DNA of 34,694 nt from Oceanospirillum sediminis (GCF_014164585.1 NZ_JACJFM010000051.1:1-34694); one strand, 5' to 3'; counted from the stretch's first letter, positions 1 to 7,822 are shown. Program-made: numbers and translations. Notes: generated by a model from the sequence alone, not told the origin.

Positions 1-10
1 CAGAAAATCA

Positions 11-43
11 GTTGGCTTTATTTCCTGGAGCAATAAAGCCAAC
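11..43 (-). terminator. Hairpin downstream of mnmE, probable minus-strand terminator
   Basis: Perfect 12-bp inverted repeat: GTTGGCTTTATT at 11-22 and AATAAAGCCAAC at 32-43, with a 9-nt loop. Read on the minus strand the stem is followed by TGATTTTCTG, a short T-rich tail, which fits the end of the mnmE transcript. It lies about 110 bp past the mnmE stop, after a second hairpin at 93-125. Confidence 0.5.
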
Positions 44-92
44 CGATGCTCGGTTAGATAGAAACCTGACTTTTTCAGGGCTGACTACGTAA

Positions 93-125
93 TGTGCTGT
101 AGTGCCAGGTGGTCACTACAGCACA
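93..125. repeat. Perfect 12-bp inverted repeat just after mnmE
   Basis: TGTGCTGTAGTG at 93-104 and CACTACAGCACA at 114-125 are exact reverse complements around a 9-nt loop. The minus-strand side lacks a T-run; the plus-strand side runs into an A/T-rich stretch with five Ts (ATATTTTTA). It may be a plus-strand terminator, an RNA-stabilising 3' hairpin for mnmE, or a protein site. Confidence 0.45.
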
Positions 126-153
126 CGAACTATATTTTTATACAGTACTGATT

Positions 154-1533
154 TTACTTACCAATACAGAAAGAGCCAAAGATCTTACCCAGCAGATCAT
201 CCGCACTGATATGACCTGTGATCTCACCCAGCGCATGCTGAGCCATACGCAGATCCTCTGCCAGTAATTCACCGGCTCCCATCGCCATTAACTGATAGTG
301 GCCATTGTTCAGATATTCTTCAGCCTGATTCAGAGCATCAATATGGCGACGGCGGGCACTGAAGCCTCCTTCTGTGGTTCCGGTATAACCCATCACCTCT
401 TTCAGGTGCTGCTTCAGGTTATCCACACCCTCTCCAGATTTCGCACAAAGTCGCAGTATCGATACCCCTGTGGATAAATCAATGCCGGCAGATTCACCAC
501 TCTGATCAATTTTATTGCGTATCACACTGATCCGCGCAGTACGGGGCAACTGGTCAACAAAATCCGGCCAGATCTCGTGAGGATCGTTCGAGGCAGTACT
601 GGTACTATCTACCATCAGCAGTACCCGGTCCGCTTTATTGATCTCATCCCAGGCCCTCTGTACCCCGATCTGTTCAACCTGATCCGGTGTTTCACGCAGA
701 CCCGCCGTATCGACAATATGCAGTGGCATGCCATCAATGTGAATATGTTCACGCAATACATCACGGGTAGTGCCTGCAATATCGGTAACAATAGCGCTGT
801 CCCGTCCGGACAGGGCATTAAGCAGGCTGGATTTACCGGCATTAGGGCGACCGGCAATCACAACGGTCATGCCTTCCTGCATCAGAGCCCCCTGGCTGGC
901 GCTGCTTCTGACGGTCAGCAATTCACGCTGTATCGCTTCCAGATCATTCAGCACTTTGCCATCTGCCAGAAAGTCGATCTCTTCTTCCGGGAAATCAATG
1001 GCGGCTTCCACGTAAATACGCAGCTGGGTTAATTTATCCACAAGGTCATGGACTTTGCCGGAAAACTCCCCCTGCAGAGAACGGATCGCATTGCGGGCGG
1101 CCTGCTCTGACACACTGTCGATCAGATCGGCAATGGCTTCAGCCTGTGCAAGATCCATTTTGTCATTCAGAAAAGCCCGTTCAGAGAATTCACCCGGACG
1201 GGCCAGACGAACACCACACTCCAGTACCCGTTTCAGCAACAGGTCGATAATGACAGGACCACCGTGCCCCTGCAGCTCCAGCACATCTTCGCCGGTAAAG
1301 GAGTTAGGCCCAGGAAAATACAGGGCAATACCTTCATCCAGCACCTGTCCGTTTGCGGCACCACCCTGATCATAGAAGGGGCCGTAGTGCGCATAACGGG
1401 GCTCAGGCAGCAGACCCAGTATGTTCTGTGCGACATCTTTTGCACGAGAGCCTGAAATACGGACAATGCCCACGCCACCGCGTCCGGGAGGGGTCGCCTG
1501 GGCGGCAATGGTGTCCTGGTCTGTTGTGGTCAT
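154..1533 (-). CDS. mnmE: tRNA modification GTPase MnmE
   Basis: MnmE works with MnmG to install the (carboxymethyl)aminomethyl group at C5 of wobble uridine 34 in certain tRNAs, in the cytoplasm. The 459-aa protein (E. coli 454) has the N-terminal formyl-THF-binding domain, then a G domain with P-loop GRPNAGKS at about residues 228-235, the DTAGLRET switch and NKID. It ends in FCIGK, the C-terminal catalytic-cysteine motif. I chose the ATG at 1533 because AGGAGA lies about 8 nt upstream and the protein then begins [12 protein letters not shown]; the open frame runs 48 codons further upstream through the yidC terminator, which is not credible. The gene follows that terminator, so it probably has its own promoter. 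Three perfect DnaA boxes lie inside the coding sequence. Confidence 0.97.
   Translation of the reverse strand: MTTTDQDTIAAQATPPGRGGVGIVRISGSRAKDVAQNILGLLPEPRYAHYGPFYDQGGAANGQVLDEGIALYFPGPNSFTGEDVLELQGHGGPVIIDLLLKRVLECGVRLARPGEFSERAFLNDKMDLAQAEAIADLIDSVSEQAARNAIRSLQGEFSGKVHDLVDKLTQLRIYVEAAIDFPEEEIDFLADGKVLNDLEAIQRELLTVRSSASQGALMQEGMTVVIAGRPNAGKSSLLNALSGRDSAIVTDIAGTTRDVLREHIHIDGMPLHIVDTAGLRETPDQVEQIGVQRAWDEINKADRVLLMVDSTSTASNDPHEIWPDFVDQLPRTARISVIRNKIDQSGESAGIDLSTGVSILRLCAKSGEGVDNLKQHLKEVMGYTGTTEGGFSARRRHIDALNQAEEYLNNGHYQLMAMGAGELLAEDLRMAQHALGEITGHISADDLLGKIFGSFCIGK
419..427 (+). promoter_or_regulatory. DnaA box inside mnmE
   Basis: Exact TTATCCACA. On the coding strand it overlaps codons for Val-Asp-Asn of mnmE. 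It is one of three perfect boxes in this gene. Confidence 0.5.
469..477 (-). promoter_or_regulatory. DnaA box inside mnmE
   Basis: TGTGGATAA on plus, i.e. exact TTATCCACA on minus, 41 bp from the box at 419-427 and in opposite orientation. It overlaps the mnmE codons for Leu-Ser-Thr. Confidence 0.5.
1034..1042 (+). promoter_or_regulatory. DnaA box inside mnmE
   Basis: Exact TTATCCACA, overlapping mnmE codons for Val-Asp-Lys. It is the third perfect box in mnmE, about 3.1 kb from the left edge of the oriC candidate. Confidence 0.5.
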
Positions 1534-1643
1534 GGTGTCTTCTCCTGATCGGTTTCGGTCACTGAAGGCGGAACGATAAAGCTTATACCGCTGATAACCG
1601 ATTTTCAGACAGGCTATCAGAAGCAAAGGGTTTCTATTAAAAC

Positions 1644-1667
1644 GCAAAAAGCCCCTGAAGGGGCTTT
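1644..1667 (-). terminator. Intrinsic terminator of the rpmH-rnpA-yidC transcript
   Basis: AAAGCCCC (1648-1655) and GGGGCTTT (1660-1667) pair around a TGAA loop. On the minus strand the stem is followed by TT-GCG-TTTTAA. It lies 22 bp past the yidC stop and before mnmE, so it separates the two units. Confidence 0.75.
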
Positions 1668-1689
1668 CTGTTACCACATGTGGTCAGCG

Positions 1690-3348
1690 TCAGGTTTTCT
1701 TCCCGGCACCGTCCTCAATCTGTTTGGTAATCACATACTGCTGTGCAATGGACAGAATGTTGTTCACTACCCAGTACAGTACCAGACCAGCCGGGAACCA
1801 CAGGAAGAAGATAGTAAACACCAGAGGCAGTGCTTTCATCAGCTTCGCCTGCATCGGATCCGGAGGCGTCGGGTTCAGCAGCTGCTGAATAAACATGGAT
1901 GCGCCCATGATGATCGGCAGTACAAAGTAAGGATCTTTCACCGACAGGTCAGTAATCCACAGCATAAATGGTGCATGGCGCAGTTCCACACTTTCCATCA
2001 GCATCCAGTACAGGGCGATAAATACCGGCATCTGTACCAGAATCGGCAGACAGCCACCGATCGGATTGATCTTCTCTTTCTTATACATCTCCATCATGGC
2101 CTGCGACATCTTCTGACGATCGTCGCCATACTTCTCTTTCATCTTCTGCAGTTCAGGCCCGATACGGCGCATATTCGCCATAGAGCGGTAAGCCGAAGCA
2201 GACAGATGGAAGAATGCCGCTTTAACCATAACGGTCAGGATGATAATTGCCCAACCCCAGTTACCCAGGAAGCCATGCAGTACATTCAGCATCCAGAACA
2301 GCGGTTGCGCAATAAACCACAGCCAGCCAAAATCAACCGTCAGTTCCAGGTTCGGAGCTGCAGTTTCCAGACGGGACTGTACTTTAGGACCGACAAACAG
2401 ATTAGCACTGACTTCAGCCTGCTGACCCGGTTGCACCAGAGTTTCAGGACTGGTGAAACCGACAATATTCTGCTGACGGGAGTTAGTACGGGTGCTGTAG
2501 ATCTGTTTTTCGTTCTGGTTCGGAATCCAGGCACTGACAAAGTAGTGCTGAATCATTGCTGCCCAGCCACCGACAGTTTCACGACGGAAGTTCTTCTCCT
2601 GAATGTCTTCAAAAGTGATCTTCTCGTAGTTCTCTTCGATGCTGGAAACTGCCGCACCCAGATAGGATTGCATACCCATGCCTTCGCCCTGAGAAGGGTC
2701 TGGCGTATTATCACGCTTCAGCTGAGCAAAGAAATAGCCTTGCCATACTTTGTCGCTGGTATTGTTGATCAGGTAGCTGACTTTAATATCATAGCTGTCG
2801 CGGGTGAAGGTGAAGCGCTTAGTGATCTGAACACCACTGTCCTGAGTTATCGTCAGGTCAACGTTCAGTGCGTCACTGCCATCCGCTAGTGTAAACAGTG
2901 TCTTTTCTGCTTTATACAGAGGACGCCCCTGTTTAGATGCATCCGGACCATCAGCACCAGCCAGGCCACTCTGGGCAACATAAGTGCGGTTTTTATTCTG
3001 CTCCAGCAGAACGAAAGGCACTTCCGGGGTGTCGACACGGAATTTGTGCTGAGGCAAGGCAGCGTAAACAATATCACCGCCTTTTGGATCAATACGCAGA
3101 TCCAGTACATCAGTACGGACTTCAATCAGACTGTCGCTGACAGTTGCGCTGTCGGTCAGATCGGCCTTGCTGCTGTTCTGAGGGATATCATCACTGGTAC
3201 TGTTACCTGCTGAAGGCGCAGAAGAAGGCAGGACATTCTGAGCCACAGGCTCAACTGCCTGAGGACCATAATCCTTATTCCACTGAACCACCATCAGATA
3301 AGACACTAAAGCCAGTGAGACGATCAGTACTAAACGTTTCACGTCCAT
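1690..3348 (-). CDS. yidC: Membrane protein insertase YidC
   Basis: YidC inserts and folds inner-membrane proteins, alone or with SecYEG. The 552-aa protein (E. coli 548) has an N-terminal membrane helix (residues about 5-22, LVLIVSLALVSYLMVVQW), a large periplasmic beta domain to about residue 330, then the conserved five-helix insertase core. That core includes the cytoplasmic loop with LQKMKEKYGDDRQKMSQ and the helix containing GGCLPILVQMPVFIALY. The C-terminus is basic (GAGKKT). The ATG at 3348 has a GGTAAGAG-like ribosome site. It is third in the rpmH-rnpA-yidC order. The 99-bp gap to rnpA is too short to hold the usual yidD. Confidence 0.98.
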   Translation of the reverse strand: MDVKRLVLIVSLALVSYLMVVQWNKDYGPQAVEPVAQNVLPSSAPSAGNSTSDDIPQNSSKADLTDSATVSDSLIEVRTDVLDLRIDPKGGDIVYAALPQHKFRVDTPEVPFVLLEQNKNRTYVAQSGLAGADGPDASKQGRPLYKAEKTLFTLADGSDALNVDLTITQDSGVQITKRFTFTRDSYDIKVSYLINNTSDKVWQGYFFAQLKRDNTPDPSQGEGMGMQSYLGAAVSSIEENYEKITFEDIQEKNFRRETVGGWAAMIQHYFVSAWIPNQNEKQIYSTRTNSRQQNIVGFTSPETLVQPGQQAEVSANLFVGPKVQSRLETAAPNLELTVDFGWLWFIAQPLFWMLNVLHGFLGNWGWAIIILTVMVKAAFFHLSASAYRSMANMRRIGPELQKMKEKYGDDRQKMSQAMMEMYKKEKINPIGGCLPILVQMPVFIALYWMLMESVELRHAPFMLWITDLSVKDPYFVLPIIMGASMFIQQLLNPTPPDPMQAKLMKALPLVFTIFFLWFPAGLVLYWVVNNILSIAQQYVITKQIEDGAGKKT

Positions 3349-3447
3349 TGGGTATGCTCTTACCGGATTCGTGTTAAAAAAGATTTGTTATTCTGAGTGC
3401 GGAAAGCCTGTGACGCAAGCCGTTCTCAGGGGAATTAAGCTAAATAT

Positions 3448-3882
3448 CTAGTTGTTTTTCGGTTCAGCTTGTTCTGTGCCCGTCTTTGATACTTTCTGCC
3501 CGGACCGGTTCCCCTTATTCTGCTTTTTCTGACTCATTTTAATCAGCCTTTTCCAGGCCACAGCCAATTGTTCAGCATACTCTTCTGAGCTCAGGTCACT
3601 GAGTCCCTTCTGGGTCAGCAAGACCAGATCCATAGCTGGCAGCTGGTGCTGGTTCAGCCGGAAAGACTCACGGGTAAGACGGCGAATACGGTTGCGATCC
3701 ACTGCACGACGAAGATTTTTTTTCGCCAGGATCTGCCCCAGTCGAGGGTGTGACAGGGTATTGGGATGAGCAAGAATCAGAAAACGACGACCGTAGACTT
3801 TTATCTGGACGTCATCAAAGACGGAGCGGTAATCCCCGGCTGTCAGTAGTCTGACATCCCGGGGAAATCCGTAACTGGTCAT
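3448..3882 (-). CDS. rnpA: Ribonuclease P protein component
   Basis: RnpA is the protein cofactor of RNase P, which trims tRNA 5' leaders with the M1 RNA. The family's basic signature is visible: KKNLRRAVDRNRIRRLTRESFR, spread over residues about 54-75. At 144 aa it is longer than E. coli RnpA (119) because of a hydrophilic, basic tail after residue about 115 (KKQNKGNRSGQKVSKTG and onward). That tail occupies DNA that in many relatives belongs to yidD. The gene starts 21 bp after the rpmH stop, so both are probably co-transcribed from the rpmH promoter at 4109-4137. Confidence 0.96.
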   Translation of the reverse strand: MTSYGFPRDVRLLTAGDYRSVFDDVQIKVYGRRFLILAHPNTLSHPRLGQILAKKNLRRAVDRNRIRRLTRESFRLNQHQLPAMDLVLLTQKGLSDLSSEEYAEQLAVAWKRLIKMSQKKQNKGNRSGQKVSKTGTEQAEPKNN

Positions 3883-3903
3883 TCAGATCAGGCTAACCAG
3901 AAA

Positions 3904-4038
3904 TTATGCACTCAGGCGAGCACGGCCTTTAGCGCGACGGCGAGTAATTACCTTACGGCCGTTTTTAGTAGCCATACGAGCACGGAAGCCGTGAGTACGC
4001 TTGCGCTTCAGAACGCTAGGTTGAAAAGTTCTTTTCAT
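3904..4038 (-). CDS. rpmH: Large ribosomal subunit protein bL34
   Basis: The 44-codon frame reads [20 protein letters not shown], then [20 protein letters not shown], ending RLSA. This is the standard, highly basic L34 sequence. It is a structural protein of the 50S subunit. The ATG at 4038 is the only possible start. It is first in its operon, just left of oriC, the usual place in Pseudomonas-like genomes. A well-formed promoter lies 71-99 bp upstream and the leader carries a small GC-rich hairpin. Confidence 0.98.
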   Translation of the reverse strand: MKRTFQPSVLKRKRTHGFRARMATKNGRKVITRRRAKGRARLSA

Positions 4039-4070
4039 GACTGTTTTCCCACACTTTCACTTACAGATTT

Positions 4071-4087
4071 GGCGCAGAAAGTGCGCC
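4071..4087 (-). promoter_or_regulatory. Hairpin in the rpmH leader
   Basis: GGCGCA (4071-4076) and TGCGCC (4082-4087) pair around a 5-nt loop in the predicted 5' leader of rpmH, about 33 nt before the start codon. No T-run follows, so it is not a terminator. A role in leader stability or translational feedback is possible but not shown. Confidence 0.4.
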
Positions 4088-4108
4088 TGGTCTTAGATCA
4101 GGGCGGGA

Positions 4109-4137
4109 ATTCTAGTGAATTACGTCCAGGACTTCAA
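4109..4137 (-). promoter_or_regulatory. Promoter of rpmH-rnpA-yidC
   Basis: On the minus strand TTGAAG (4132-4137) and TAGAAT (4109-4114) are separated by exactly 17 bp, matching 4/6 and 5/6 of the sigma-70 consensus. The start point would fall near 4102, giving a leader of about 64 nt. Confidence 0.7.
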
Positions 4138-4161
4138 ACCCTTCTTTGTAAAAAAAGGGGT

Positions 4162-4170
4162 TGTGCATAA
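4162..4170 (-). promoter_or_regulatory. DnaA box, left edge of oriC
   Basis: TGTGCATAA on plus, i.e. TTATGCACA on minus, fitting TTATNCACA. It lies on the far side of the AT-rich stretch from the right-hand cluster. Confidence 0.65.
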
Positions 4171-4519
4171 CTTTTTTCCGTTTCTTGTTGTTTTCATTCC
4201 AGTTTTTTCTTTCCGATTTCTGCTCATTTTATGAGCAACCAGCATGAAATTTTCAGAACACTGATCAGAATCTGTACCTTACGATTTTTTCGAAATATCC
4301 GACTTAAGTATAAATCAAACCAGGATATAAACAGAGACTACTAAGTTAATTTTTTAAAGAAGAAAGATAATAATGTTTGTGTTTATATAGAAAAAGACAT
4401 TCTGGGGATAACTGCCTTGATCATTGATGATATAAGGCTTTCAGGTTTGTATAACTAATTAGATTAACTGACAGTCTCCTGTCATTGAGCTGAGGGTGAC
4501 CTGTGGATGAAATAGCCAG

Positions 4520-4528
4520 TTATGCACA
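4520..4528 (+). promoter_or_regulatory. DnaA box in oriC right cluster
   Basis: TTATGCACA on plus, 9 bp after a one-mismatch box on the other strand (TGTGGATGA, 4502-4510). Confidence 0.7.
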
Positions 4529-4582
4529 GCCCGATTTATCCCTGTCTCTGTCCTATGCTCTGTCATCGGGAAACACCTGGAT

Positions 4583-4591
4583 TTATCCACA
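4583..4591 (+). promoter_or_regulatory. Perfect DnaA box in oriC
   Basis: Exact TTATCCACA on plus. Confidence 0.8.
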
Positions 4592-4630
4592 AGCCAAAGA
4601 ACGCTGTAATGGGAACTTTCCTGGAGCAGA

Positions 4631-4639
4631 TGTGGATAA
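4631..4639 (-). promoter_or_regulatory. Perfect DnaA box overlapping the dnaA promoter
   Basis: TGTGGATAA on plus, exact TTATCCACA on minus, 50 bp before the dnaA start. It overlaps the proposed -35 element at 4633-4638. Confidence 0.8.
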
Positions 4640-4661
4640 CCTGGCAATGAACCGATAAAAT
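4633..4661 (+). promoter_or_regulatory. Proposed dnaA promoter
   Basis: TGGATA (4633-4638) and TAAAAT (4656-4661) are 17 bp apart, matching 4/6 and 5/6 of the sigma-70 consensus. The start would be near 4668, about 22 nt before the GTG. The -35 lies inside a perfect DnaA box, which would allow direct autorepression. Confidence 0.5.
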
Positions 4662-4689
4662 AGCTTTTTGTTTTTTTCGGGGATTTGCC

Positions 4690-6273
4690 GTGTCACTTAC
4701 GCTTTGGCAGAAATGTCTGGGTCATTTGCAGGATGAATTGCCTTCACAGCAATTTAATACCTGGATACGCCCTTTACAGGCGGAACTGGAAGGTCAGAGT
4801 CTTAAGCTGCTGGCACCTAACCGTTTTGTACTCCAGTGGGTTTCGGATAAATATGTTGCTCGTATCTCTGAGTTGTTGTCGGAACTGAGTAACGGGCAGC
4901 CTCCACAGCTTATTCTGGAGATTGGCAGTAAGCGCACGGTATCGAACCCTCAGATGATGTCGCGTCCGGCAGCAACACCGCCTAACGTGATCGTACGTAC
5001 GACACCGCCCCGTCCTGACTTTCTGTCTGATCCGACAGAAGAGGGACCGGTGAGGTCAGATTCGGTTTCTGTTCCCTCTTTTGGCTCCCACTCAGGTTAT
5101 CAGGATGCCAATCCACAGATGGAGCTGAGCAGGCAAAATCGCTTTGCTGATGAGATGACAGCCTCTGATCAGGATGCACCGGCGGTGATTACCCAGGCTA
5201 AAACACCGGCCAAGCCTGAGCGCACGGTACAGGTGGATGGTGCGTTGAAACATCAGAGTTCACTGAATCCGAATTTTACCTTTGAAACCTTTGTGGAAGG
5301 TAAGTCGAATCAGCTTGCCAGGGCTGCCTCTCGTCAGGTGTCTGAAAACCCGGGCGGAGCTTATAACCCTCTGTTTCTGTACGGTGGTGTTGGTCTGGGT
5401 AAAACTCACCTGATGCATGCGGTGGGGAATTTTCTGGTACAGCAGAATCCGAATGCCAAGGTGATGTATCTGCATTCAGAACGTTTTGTGGCCGATATGG
5501 TGAAGGCTTTGCAGCTGAATGCTATTAATGACTTTAAACGCCTGTATCGTAGTGTGGATGCTCTGCTGATTGATGATATTCAGTTTTTTGCCGGAAAAGA
5601 GCGGTCTCAGGAAGAGTTCTTCCATACCTTTAATGCCTTATTAGAAGGTGGTCAGCAGATGATCCTGACCAGTGACCGCTATCCGAAAGAGATCAACGGA
5701 ATGGAAGAGCGTCTGAAGTCCCGTTTTGGCTGGGGACTGACGGTAGCCATTGACCCACCGGAGCTTGAAACCCGGGTAGCGATTCTGAAAAAGAAAGCGG
5801 ATCAGGCCAGAGTCACGCTACCGGATGATGCGGCTTTCTTTATTGCCCAGAAAATCCGTTCCAATGTACGTGAACTGGAAGGCGCACTGAAAAAGGTTAT
5901 TGCGGACTCTCATTTCCGCGGACAACCGATTACTACGGACTTTATTCGTGAGTCCCTGCGTGATCTGTTTGCCGTACAGGACAAACAGGTCGGGATTGAT
6001 AATATTCAGCGCACGGTGGCGGAGTATTACAGCATTAAGGTGCCTGATCTGTTGTCTAAACGACGTAGCCGTTCTGTGGCTCGCCCGCGTCAGGTGGCTA
6101 TGGCACTGGCGAAAGAGCTGACCAATCACAGTCTGCCGGAGATTGGTGATGCTTTTGGTGGACGAGATCATACTACGGTGCTGCATGCCTGTCGTAAGGT
6201 AAAAGAGCTGCAGGAAGAAAGTGCTGAAATCCGGGAAGATTATAAAAATCTGCTCAGAGCACTGACCAGCTGA
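4690..6273 (+). CDS. dnaA: Chromosomal replication initiator DnaA
   Basis: DnaA binds the DnaA boxes of oriC and, with ATP, opens the duplex and loads the helicase. Domain I is residues 1 to about 80 ([20 protein letters not shown]). Domain II, about 85-190, is a long low-complexity linker and explains the 527-aa length (E. coli 467). Domain III AAA+ has Walker [10 protein letters not shown] at about 232-240 and Walker B LIDDIQFF near 293. Domain IV carries the DNA-binding signature [15 protein letters not shown] near 490-504. The start is GTG at 4690 with a weak CGGGGAT upstream; no in-frame ATG gives a complete domain I. It is transcribed away from oriC and followed by dnaN after 286 bp. 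Confidence 0.98.
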   Translation: MSLTLWQKCLGHLQDELPSQQFNTWIRPLQAELEGQSLKLLAPNRFVLQWVSDKYVARISELLSELSNGQPPQLILEIGSKRTVSNPQMMSRPAATPPNVIVRTTPPRPDFLSDPTEEGPVRSDSVSVPSFGSHSGYQDANPQMELSRQNRFADEMTASDQDAPAVITQAKTPAKPERTVQVDGALKHQSSLNPNFTFETFVEGKSNQLARAASRQVSENPGGAYNPLFLYGGVGLGKTHLMHAVGNFLVQQNPNAKVMYLHSERFVADMVKALQLNAINDFKRLYRSVDALLIDDIQFFAGKERSQEEFFHTFNALLEGGQQMILTSDRYPKEINGMEERLKSRFGWGLTVAIDPPELETRVAILKKKADQARVTLPDDAAFFIAQKIRSNVRELEGALKKVIADSHFRGQPITTDFIRESLRDLFAVQDKQVGIDNIQRTVAEYYSIKVPDLLSKRRSRSVARPRQVAMALAKELTNHSLPEIGDAFGGRDHTTVLHACRKVKELQEESAEIREDYKNLLRALTS

Positions 6274-6301
6274 TAGCGTTGATGAGTTAAACTGGCCGAT
6301 T

Positions 6302-6317
6302 ACAGCATCATTGCTGT
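6302..6317 (+). terminator. Weak hairpin after dnaA
   Basis: ACAGCA (6302-6307) and TGCTGT (6312-6317) pair around TCAT, 28 bp past the dnaA stop. The tail is only moderately T-rich (CTTTATTGTTG), so termination would be partial at best. Confidence 0.3.
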
Positions 6318-6400
6318 GATAGGATGCTTTATTGTTGATAATTATTTTTACAGGATAATCATTATTAACGGCGGCTGGTCTGGCTGGCTGATAATACTGA

Positions 6401-6436
6401 ATCCGGATCGAATACCCTGCGGGTGCAGGGCCGGAT
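6401..6436 (+). other. Hairpin in the dnaA-dnaN spacer
   Basis: CCCTGC (6415-6420) and GCAGGG (6425-6430) pair around GGGT; flanking ATCCGG (6401-6406) and CCGGAT (6431-6436) can extend the stem past an 8-nt bulge. No T-run follows. The rest of the 286-bp spacer (6274-6559) is AT-rich, has no exact DnaA box, and carries the dnaN promoter at its right end. Confidence 0.4.
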
Positions 6437-6511
6437 AAAATAACGTAATGTATTGTTTTGGATTGCCATTATTACGTAATAAATTACGATAAGTTTTACG
6501 TATCGTTCTGG

Positions 6512-6520
6512 TGCTATAAT
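6512..6520 (+). promoter_or_regulatory. Extended -10 promoter for dnaN
   Basis: TGCTATAAT is a perfect TGnTATAAT extended -10 element, 39 bp before the dnaN ATG. No good -35 is present, as expected for this promoter type. The start would be near 6527. Confidence 0.65.
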
Positions 6521-6559
6521 CCAAAATTACAAATGATTCAAAAACGGAATGATCTGCTC

Positions 6560-7678
6560 ATGAAATTCTCAATCTCCCGGGAAGCCCTGTTGCGCCCGTT
6601 GCAACTGTTAAATGGTGTTGTTGAGCGCCGCCAGACTCTGCCGGTATTATCTAATGTTCTGGTAGTAGCAGATCAGCAGGGTCTGTCACTGACTGGTACA
6701 GATCTGGAAGTTGAAATTGTCAGTCATCTGCCTCTGGAAGCCGGGCAGGTAGAACAGACCGGAGCGATTACCGTACCTGCTAAAAAGCTGTTTGATATCT
6801 GTAAGTCACTGCCGGATCAGAGTCAGATCGGTTTTGAAGTTCAGGAACAGAAAGTCAGCATCCGTGCCGGGCGCAGTCGCTTCTCGCTGTCGACTCTGCC
6901 GGCAGCCGAATTCCCAAAAGTGGAGGAAAGTCAGCAGGATCTGAGTTTCGAGCTGACCCAGGGCCAGTTCAAACGTCTGTTAGAAAGAACCTCATTTGCT
7001 ATGGCGCAACAGGATGTACGTTACTACCTGAATGGTATGCTGCTGGAGCTAACGCCGGGCATGCTGCGTAGTGTGGCTACTGATGGCCACCGTCTGGCCA
7101 CCTGCTCTCTGGCCCTGGAGCATAATGCTGCCAGCCAGGTTCGGGCAATTGTGCCTCATAAAGGTATTCAGGGACTAGGCCGTCTGTTTGATGACAGCGA
7201 GATGCCTGCACAGGTGGTCCTGGGCAGCAATCATATCCGGATCAAAACCGGAGACTATATTTTCACCTCTAAGCTGGTAGATGGTAAGTTTCCGGATTAT
7301 GAACGAGTTATTCCTCGTAATGGTAATAAGACGATTATCGCAGATCGTCAGGAGTTACGTGAAGTACTGCATCGCGCTTCTATTCTGTCCAATGAAAAAT
7401 ACCGTGGTGTTCGCCTGGTTCTGAGCGATGGTAATCTGCAGGTTACTGCGAACAACCCGGAACAGGAAGAAGCTGAAGAAAATATCTCGGTGAACTATTC
7501 CGGTGATGTACTGGAAGTAGGCTTTAACGTAACCTATCTGCTGGATGTGCTGGATGTGCTGAATAACGATTTAATTCAGATTACAGCATTGGATGCCAAC
7601 AGCAGTGCCTTAGTAGAAGAGCATAACCCGGAAGCTGCAGATGACTCTCTGTATGTGGTTATGCCGATGCGTCTGTAA
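6560..7678 (+). CDS. dnaN: DNA polymerase III sliding clamp (beta subunit)
   Basis: The beta clamp forms a ring around DNA and tethers polymerase III and repair enzymes. The 372-aa product (E. coli 366) starts MKFSISREALLRPLQLLNGV and ends with the typical clamp C-terminus YVVMPMRL. The three-fold repeated clamp fold spans the whole length. The ATG at 6560 is chosen because the sequence before it (from an ATG at 6458) is unlike DnaN and includes the extended -10 promoter at 6512-6520. A strong hairpin with a T-run follows the stop, before recF. Confidence 0.98.
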   Translation: MKFSISREALLRPLQLLNGVVERRQTLPVLSNVLVVADQQGLSLTGTDLEVEIVSHLPLEAGQVEQTGAITVPAKKLFDICKSLPDQSQIGFEVQEQKVSIRAGRSRFSLSTLPAAEFPKVEESQQDLSFELTQGQFKRLLERTSFAMAQQDVRYYLNGMLLELTPGMLRSVATDGHRLATCSLALEHNAASQVRAIVPHKGIQGLGRLFDDSEMPAQVVLGSNHIRIKTGDYIFTSKLVDGKFPDYERVIPRNGNKTIIADRQELREVLHRASILSNEKYRGVRLVLSDGNLQVTANNPEQEEAEENISVNYSGDVLEVGFNVTYLLDVLDVLNNDLIQITALDANSSALVEEHNPEAADDSLYVVMPMRL

Positions 7679-7732
7679 CATCGGCTTGCCTTCTCATACT
7701 TTTTTTAAGGTATTGTTGAGATCGAGACAGAG

Positions 7733-7766
7733 ACACCCGGACTGGTTTTACCTGTCCGGGTGTTTT
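7733..7766 (+). terminator. Intrinsic terminator between dnaN and recF
   Basis: ACACCCGGAC (7733-7742) pairs with GTCCGGGTGT (7754-7763). A further GGT/ACC pair lies inside across a T-T mismatch, leaving a TTT loop. TTTT follows directly. This is the strongest hairpin in the dnaA-gyrB stretch and would cut or reduce read-through into recF. Confidence 0.75.
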
Positions 7767-7822
7767 GTTCTGTACACCATCTTTTATTTCTTCTCTGTCT
7801 ATCTATCAGGAATCCGGAGTGA

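Larger units (their letters stand above)
4160..4640. other. oriC: Chromosomal replication origin oriC (candidate)
   Basis: The 651-bp gap between rpmH and dnaA has no credible gene. Boxes fitting TTATNCACA lie at 4162-4170 (minus, TTATGCACA), 4520-4528 (plus, TTATGCACA), 4583-4591 (plus, TTATCCACA) and 4631-4639 (minus, TTATCCACA). One-mismatch versions are at 4403-4411 and 4502-4510. Between the outer left box and the right cluster lies a very AT-rich stretch, about 4290-4400, the likely unwinding element. It includes an A-rich run with a 3-nt rhythm (AAGAAGAAAGATAATAAT, 4357-4374). I count only three GATC sites, about chance level, unlike E. coli oriC. Position and content match the Pseudomonas-type oriC between rpmH and dnaA. 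Confidence 0.85.

Noticed and set aside
1678-2889. 403-codon plus-strand open frame opposite yidC
   Set aside because: Its sequence is rich in His/Gln/Arg with no recognisable domain and lies entirely antisense to yidC, whose protein is unmistakable. It is a shadow frame.
6458-6559. N-terminal extension of DnaN from an upstream ATG
   Set aside because: The 34 residues resemble no clamp N-terminus and overlap the extended -10 promoter.
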